A DNA stretch of 49,860 bases, from contig JAZLBG010000048.1 in NCBI GenBank assembly GCA_045613585.1, positions 1 through 49,860 on the forward strand, in the 5' to 3' direction. The stretch comes from Fimenecus sp045613585 (GTDB lineage Bacteria; Bacillota; Clostridia; Oscillospirales; Acutalibacteraceae). Positions 47,359 through 49,860 of the stretch are shown here, piece after piece; within the stretch, counting starts at the first letter, position 1; each line of letters opens with the position of its first letter. A program made the position numbers and the translations under genes. The notes beneath the pieces were generated by a model, which had not been told where the DNA came from, did not search any database, and worked only from the letters and a program-made list of their open reading frames with translations.

Positions 47359-47582
47359 CAAAATTAACAAAAAGGCAGACACAGGTTCTTGAGTTGATTC
47401 TTAAGGGAAATAGCAATTCAGAGATAGGTAAGGCATTAAAAATCAAAGAACCGACAGTAAAAAAACACATTTTCCAAATATTTAGAGCAAAAAAGGTAAA
47501 AAACAGGATTGAGCTTATCATTAAAGAATATAGCGAGGTTAGAGCTCTTTTGGACTACGCTTTGGGTATAAGAAGGGGGTAA
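47355..47582 (+). CDS. Stand-alone LuxR-type HTH protein, 75 aa
   Basis: The whole protein is a GerE/LuxR DNA-binding domain: LTKRQTQVLELILKGNSNSE, then IGKALKIKEPTVKKHIFQIF and RAKKVKNRIELI. No sensor domain is attached. Start at MTKLTKR, overlapping the previous stop; a longer in-frame start lacks support. It likely regulates phage or host promoters. Confidence 0.8.
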   Translation: MTKLTKRQTQVLELILKGNSNSEIGKALKIKEPTVKKHIFQIFRAKKVKNRIELIIKEYSEVRALLDYALGIRRG

Positions 47583-47584
47583 AA

Positions 47585-47773
47585 ATGAAAATGGTAGAGA
47601 TAAAAGACGGTGCTCACACTATTTTCAAGCACGTTCCTGACGACTGGACACCAGAAGATGATAAATACAAAGACATTAGAGGGGACTTAACTACGTCAGA
47701 ACGCAAAACAATGGGATATACAGACATCCCTGAGGATAAATGGAACAAAATATTTAACAAGGAGGAAAAATGA
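47585..47773 (+). CDS. Hypothetical protein, 62 aa
   Basis: GGGGG ribosome binding site. Acidic, with DGAHTIFKHVPDDWTPEDDK; ends in Lys/Glu. Overlaps the next gene by 4 bp. Unknown. Confidence 0.6.
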   Translation: MKMVEIKDGAHTIFKHVPDDWTPEDDKYKDIRGDLTTSERKTMGYTDIPEDKWNKIFNKEEK

Positions 47774-47955
47774 CAACAAATAGCAGTACAGGAATTAGTT
47801 TTACAAGTTTATTGGCTGTGGCGTTTATAGTGCTGAAGCTGATGGGGTATATTGATTGGTCTTGGTGGTGGGTGTTATCCCCATTGTGGCTACCATTAGT
47901 TGTTGGAATAACAATTATCATTGTTGTTGCAATTATAGGTGCATTCTTAAAGTAG
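47770..47955 (+). CDS. Small membrane protein (Fragile-X-F type), 61 aa
   Basis: Two membrane segments separated by a Trp-rich turn: ISFTSLLAVAFIVLKLMGYI, DWSWWWVLSPLWLPLVVG and ITIIIVVAIIGAFLK. Matches the small phage proteins commonly annotated as transmembrane Fragile-X-F. Role unknown. Confidence 0.7.
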   Translation: MTTNSSTGISFTSLLAVAFIVLKLMGYIDWSWWWVLSPLWLPLVVGITIIIVVAIIGAFLK

Positions 47956-47963
47956 GGGGTTAA

Positions 47964-48218
47964 ATGAAAGTAAAAAAATGCTCTCAAAAATATTATGATA
48001 GACTTTTATCAAAAAACAAAGTTGATGGTGATACTTTATATGTAATAAAACAAACGTATAAAGAATTAGAAGCAGAAAACAAGAAGCTACAGGAACAACT
48101 TACCGAAGCCAATGAGGTTGTTAAAAAGTATTCAGATGGGAGTATCTATTTGTTTCCTACTTGGTATAATGGGAGTTTTGAAGCTAATAAGTATCTTAAA
48201 AAGTGGGGTGTAGAATGA
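47964..48218 (+). CDS. Hypothetical protein, 84 aa, paralogous end with 13604
   Basis: GGGGG site upstream. Coiled coil (YKELEAENKKLQEQLTEANE) then VVKKYSDGSIYLFPTW and NKYLKKWGVE. The coil and the final KYLKKWGV match the end of the 13604 gene, including near-identical DNA. Overlaps the next gene by 4 bp. Function unknown. Confidence 0.65.
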   Translation: MKVKKCSQKYYDRLLSKNKVDGDTLYVIKQTYKELEAENKKLQEQLTEANEVVKKYSDGSIYLFPTWYNGSFEANKYLKKWGVE

Positions 48219-48394
48219 CGATACATTCAATTATACACGTTAAACTAAAAGATAGAAGTTGTAAAGCCATAAAAACAGAAGATGTTGAGAAGATGTTTTT
48301 GGATAAGGAAACTGGCGATATTATCGTTTGGTGGAAAGAAAAAGGAAAAATGGTGTCTGCACCAATGTCATATTGGGAAAGGGGGATAAAATGA
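48215..48394 (+). CDS. Hypothetical protein, 59 aa
   Basis: Start at MTIHSIIHVK, overlapping the previous stop (ATGA); the upstream in-frame Met lies inside that gene. Beta-rich with WWKEKGKMVSAPMSYWERG at the end. Unknown. Confidence 0.6.
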   Translation: MTIHSIIHVKLKDRSCKAIKTEDVEKMFLDKETGDIIVWWKEKGKMVSAPMSYWERGIK

Positions 48395-48534
48395 CTGTTT
48401 GGATTACATACATTGTTTATGGATTAGGTTTAATCCTATGTGGGAAGTACTCATCAGACGATAATGTTTTCTTGTTATTGTTCCTTTATATTCTTTTAGA
48501 GCTTATCAAGATTAGAGTGGCGATTGGGGGTTAA
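48391..48534 (+). CDS. Small membrane protein, 47 aa
   Basis: GGGGG then ATG at 48391. Two hydrophobic stretches (TVWITYIVYGLGLILCG; VFLLLFLYILLELIKI). Likely inner-membrane. Unknown role. Confidence 0.6.
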   Translation: MTVWITYIVYGLGLILCGKYSSDDNVFLLLFLYILLELIKIRVAIGG

Positions 48535-48535
48535 T

Positions 48536-48931
48536 ATGATTTTTGGATTAAAACGAAAAATTAAGTTCTTGTTTCAAAGGTTGTTCAGAGGCTTTGATGA
48601 TTCCGATACTTGGGATATGCAGGATACTTTTCATAGATGGTTATTACCTAGATTAGAAAGATTTGCCGAAATAACCTGTGCTTATCCGATGCGTTGTAAA
48701 AGTCACCAACAATGGATTAAAGAATTAAATAAAAGGGTTCATCAGTTGGATTGTATTGTAAATATAAATGAATATGAATTTCAAGACAGGTCTTACATCC
48801 CAAAAGATATATACAAAAAATGGATTGAAAAAGGTGTTGGAAATAGTTCAATAAATGCTGGTGCTTACGACTATTGTGTGGCGGATTTTGATAAATGGTT
48901 TGGAAAACATATTGGGGAATTATGGTGGTAA
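48536..48931 (+). CDS. Hypothetical protein, 131 aa
   Basis: Start at MIFGLKRKIKF after GGGGG. Helical and aromatic-rich, with FQRLFRGFDDSDTWDMQDTF and YPMRCKSHQQWIKELNKRVH. No membrane segment or known motif. Ends 2 bp before the Stealth-like gene. Confidence 0.65.
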   Translation: MIFGLKRKIKFLFQRLFRGFDDSDTWDMQDTFHRWLLPRLERFAEITCAYPMRCKSHQQWIKELNKRVHQLDCIVNINEYEFQDRSYIPKDIYKKWIEKGVGNSSINAGAYDYCVADFDKWFGKHIGELWW

Positions 48932-48933
48932 AT

Positions 48934-49641
48934 ATGATTGATATTCTTTATATTGTTGGTACAGGCAGTAAATTTGGCAACGAAGAGCTGAAATACTCCC
49001 TCAGAAGCCTTGAAACCTATGTTGAGGACTATGGTAGGGTGTTTATAACAGGTGTATGTCCACCATTTATTGACAAGACGAAGATAGTTCACATTCACGA
49101 GCAAGATTTGAACTGTCCGATGATGTCTCATTGGTGGAAAGTCAGGCAAACAATTGAAAAAAGCGACATTTCTAACAATTTTGTACTTATGTATGACGAT
49201 ATTTTCTTTGTTAAGCCCACAAAACTGACAAATTACCCATTTTACCATAAGGAACTGCTTACAGACAAGATAGGTGATGGTATTTACAGGAGAAGTCTTA
49301 CCAACGCAGCTAACTTCTTAAAGAAGGAAGGAAGGTCTGTTTGCGACTGTGAGTTGCATATTCCTTGCATTTATAATAAAATAATGTTCAAACAGATGGA
49401 TGGTTTCTTTGTACCTTTAATGAAAGACAACATTGGTATGGCAGTAAGGAGTGTTTATGCCAACTACTTCGGTATGGTTGGTCCATTAAGAGGGGATATT
49501 AAGCTCAGAACTTCTGTTGACACAGTTGAAGGTATGATAGGCAATGCCGACTGCTTTTCTGTCTCTGACTGGGTATATCAATGTGACACCCAAAGGTGGT
49601 TAAAAGAACATTTCCCTAATAAATCAAAGTTTGAGAAGTAA
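48934..49641 (+). CDS. Stealth-like sugar-phosphate transferase, 235 aa
   Basis: Pattern of Stealth proteins: MIDILYIVGTGSKFGNEELK (CR1-like), YSLRSLETYVEDYGRVFITG and TKIVHIHEQDL, then the CR2-like NNFVLMYDDIFFVKPT with the DD pair. A Cys-rich middle (VCDCELHIPC) follows. Cellular members transfer sugar 1-phosphate to glycans of the cell surface; this one is small and lacks CR3/CR4. Start at MIDILY is chosen over an upstream ATG inside the previous gene. It shares an operon with the GT8-GT29 enzyme. Confidence 0.7.
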   Translation: MIDILYIVGTGSKFGNEELKYSLRSLETYVEDYGRVFITGVCPPFIDKTKIVHIHEQDLNCPMMSHWWKVRQTIEKSDISNNFVLMYDDIFFVKPTKLTNYPFYHKELLTDKIGDGIYRRSLTNAANFLKKEGRSVCDCELHIPCIYNKIMFKQMDGFFVPLMKDNIGMAVRSVYANYFGMVGPLRGDIKLRTSVDTVEGMIGNADCFSVSDWVYQCDTQRWLKEHFPNKSKFEK

Positions 49642-49670
49642 CAATTTGTAACAATTTTTGAAAGGGCAAA

Positions 49671-49860
49671 ATGGAACTTGAAAGAGTGTGTTTTAAATAT
49701 GAAAGAGACCCTGAAAACTATACTGTGGTCAGCAACAACTTATATCAAGAAACTTTGAACAAGCTCTCAGAATCTGCCGTGGAAATACACAGACTAAAAA
49801 GGCAAATAAAAGATGCATATAAGGCTTTGTTTGAAATAAACGAAATAACCCTTGAAGCAA
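49671..49860 (+). CDS. Small hypothetical protein, N-terminal part (continues at position 1)
   Basis: ATG at 49671 follows GAAAGGG. The frame continues through the terminal repeat to the stop at 216-218, giving 88 residues beginning MELERVCFKYERDPENYTVV. Without circular closure the gene looks truncated at both ends of the window. Function unknown. Confidence 0.75.
   Translation, partial: MELERVCFKYERDPENYTVVSNNLYQETLNKLSESAVEIHRLKRQIKDAYKALFEINEITLEA
49720..49860. repeat. Right copy of 141-bp terminal direct repeat
   Basis: Identical to bases 1-141; see the left copy. Confidence 0.9.

Noticed and set aside
1..49860. CRISPR array
   Set aside because: No regularly spaced repeats of 24-40 bp; the only close tandem repeats are the DnaA boxes.
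1..49860. Integrase, partition genes or att sites
   Set aside because: None recognised; lysogeny cannot be supported from the sequence.
1..49860. Recoded stop codons
   Set aside because: Known genes end normally with all three stops and show no in-frame recoding.

Overview
The window is a complete, circularly closed genome of a tailed phage with a contractile tail (myovirus type). The first 141 bases recur exactly as the last 141, so the unique genome is 49,719 bp and one small gene runs across the ends (49671 to 218). A two-component spanin (Rz plus an Rz1 lipoprotein), a T4-type lysozyme, TTGACA/TATAAT promoters and AGGAG ribosome binding sites point to a Gram-negative, AT-rich, probably proteobacterial host. 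The standard bacterial code fits throughout. No integrase, DNA polymerase, helicase or primase is recognisable, so replication probably leans on host DnaA and the host replisome.

Layout. (A) 46249 through the junction to 1399, rightward: a chain of small overlapping genes (HTH and LuxR-type regulators, small membrane proteins) ending in a Stealth-like sugar-phosphate transferase and a GT8-GT29 fusion glycosyltransferase. (B) 1440-3600: two likely tRNA genes (Tyr, Met), two degenerate tRNA-like elements, one gene, and about 1.1 kb of non-coding DNA holding a strong promoter and a highly structured candidate ncRNA. (C) 3632-7729, rightward: fifteen small genes of unknown function. (D) 10834 to 8099, leftward: SSB, ERF annealing protein, an Fe-S thioredoxin-reductase-like protein and small regulators, starting beside three perfect tandem DnaA boxes and an AT-rich tract (10893-11000), the probable origin. 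(E) 11371 leftward and 11456-15436 rightward: RusA resolvase, an HTH regulator, small genes, a GT2 glycosyltransferase and a possible Dps-like protein. (F) 42664 to 15437, leftward: the late operon (terminase, portal, protease/scaffold, capsid, connectors, sheath, tube, frameshifted chaperones, tape measure, baseplate, fibres, lysis, fibre assembly). (G) 46099 to 42713, leftward: two DNA methyltransferases, a PAPS-reductase-like enzyme and a replication-type protein.

The most striking object is in the large terminase gene. It carries an intein placed directly before Walker B. The slot where an in-frame endonuclease normally sits is occupied by an HNH homing endonuclease encoded on the opposite strand, in exact antiparallel codon register, with its own promoter and ribosome binding site inside the C-intein codons. 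The endonuclease uses none of the three codons (TTA, CTA, TCA) that would place a stop in the terminase frame. Other notable items are the candidate ornate ncRNA beside tRNA genes, the DnaA-box origin, a UUUUUUC -1 frameshift in the tail chaperone gene, three unrelated glycan-modifying enzymes, and a shared promoter/operator motif.
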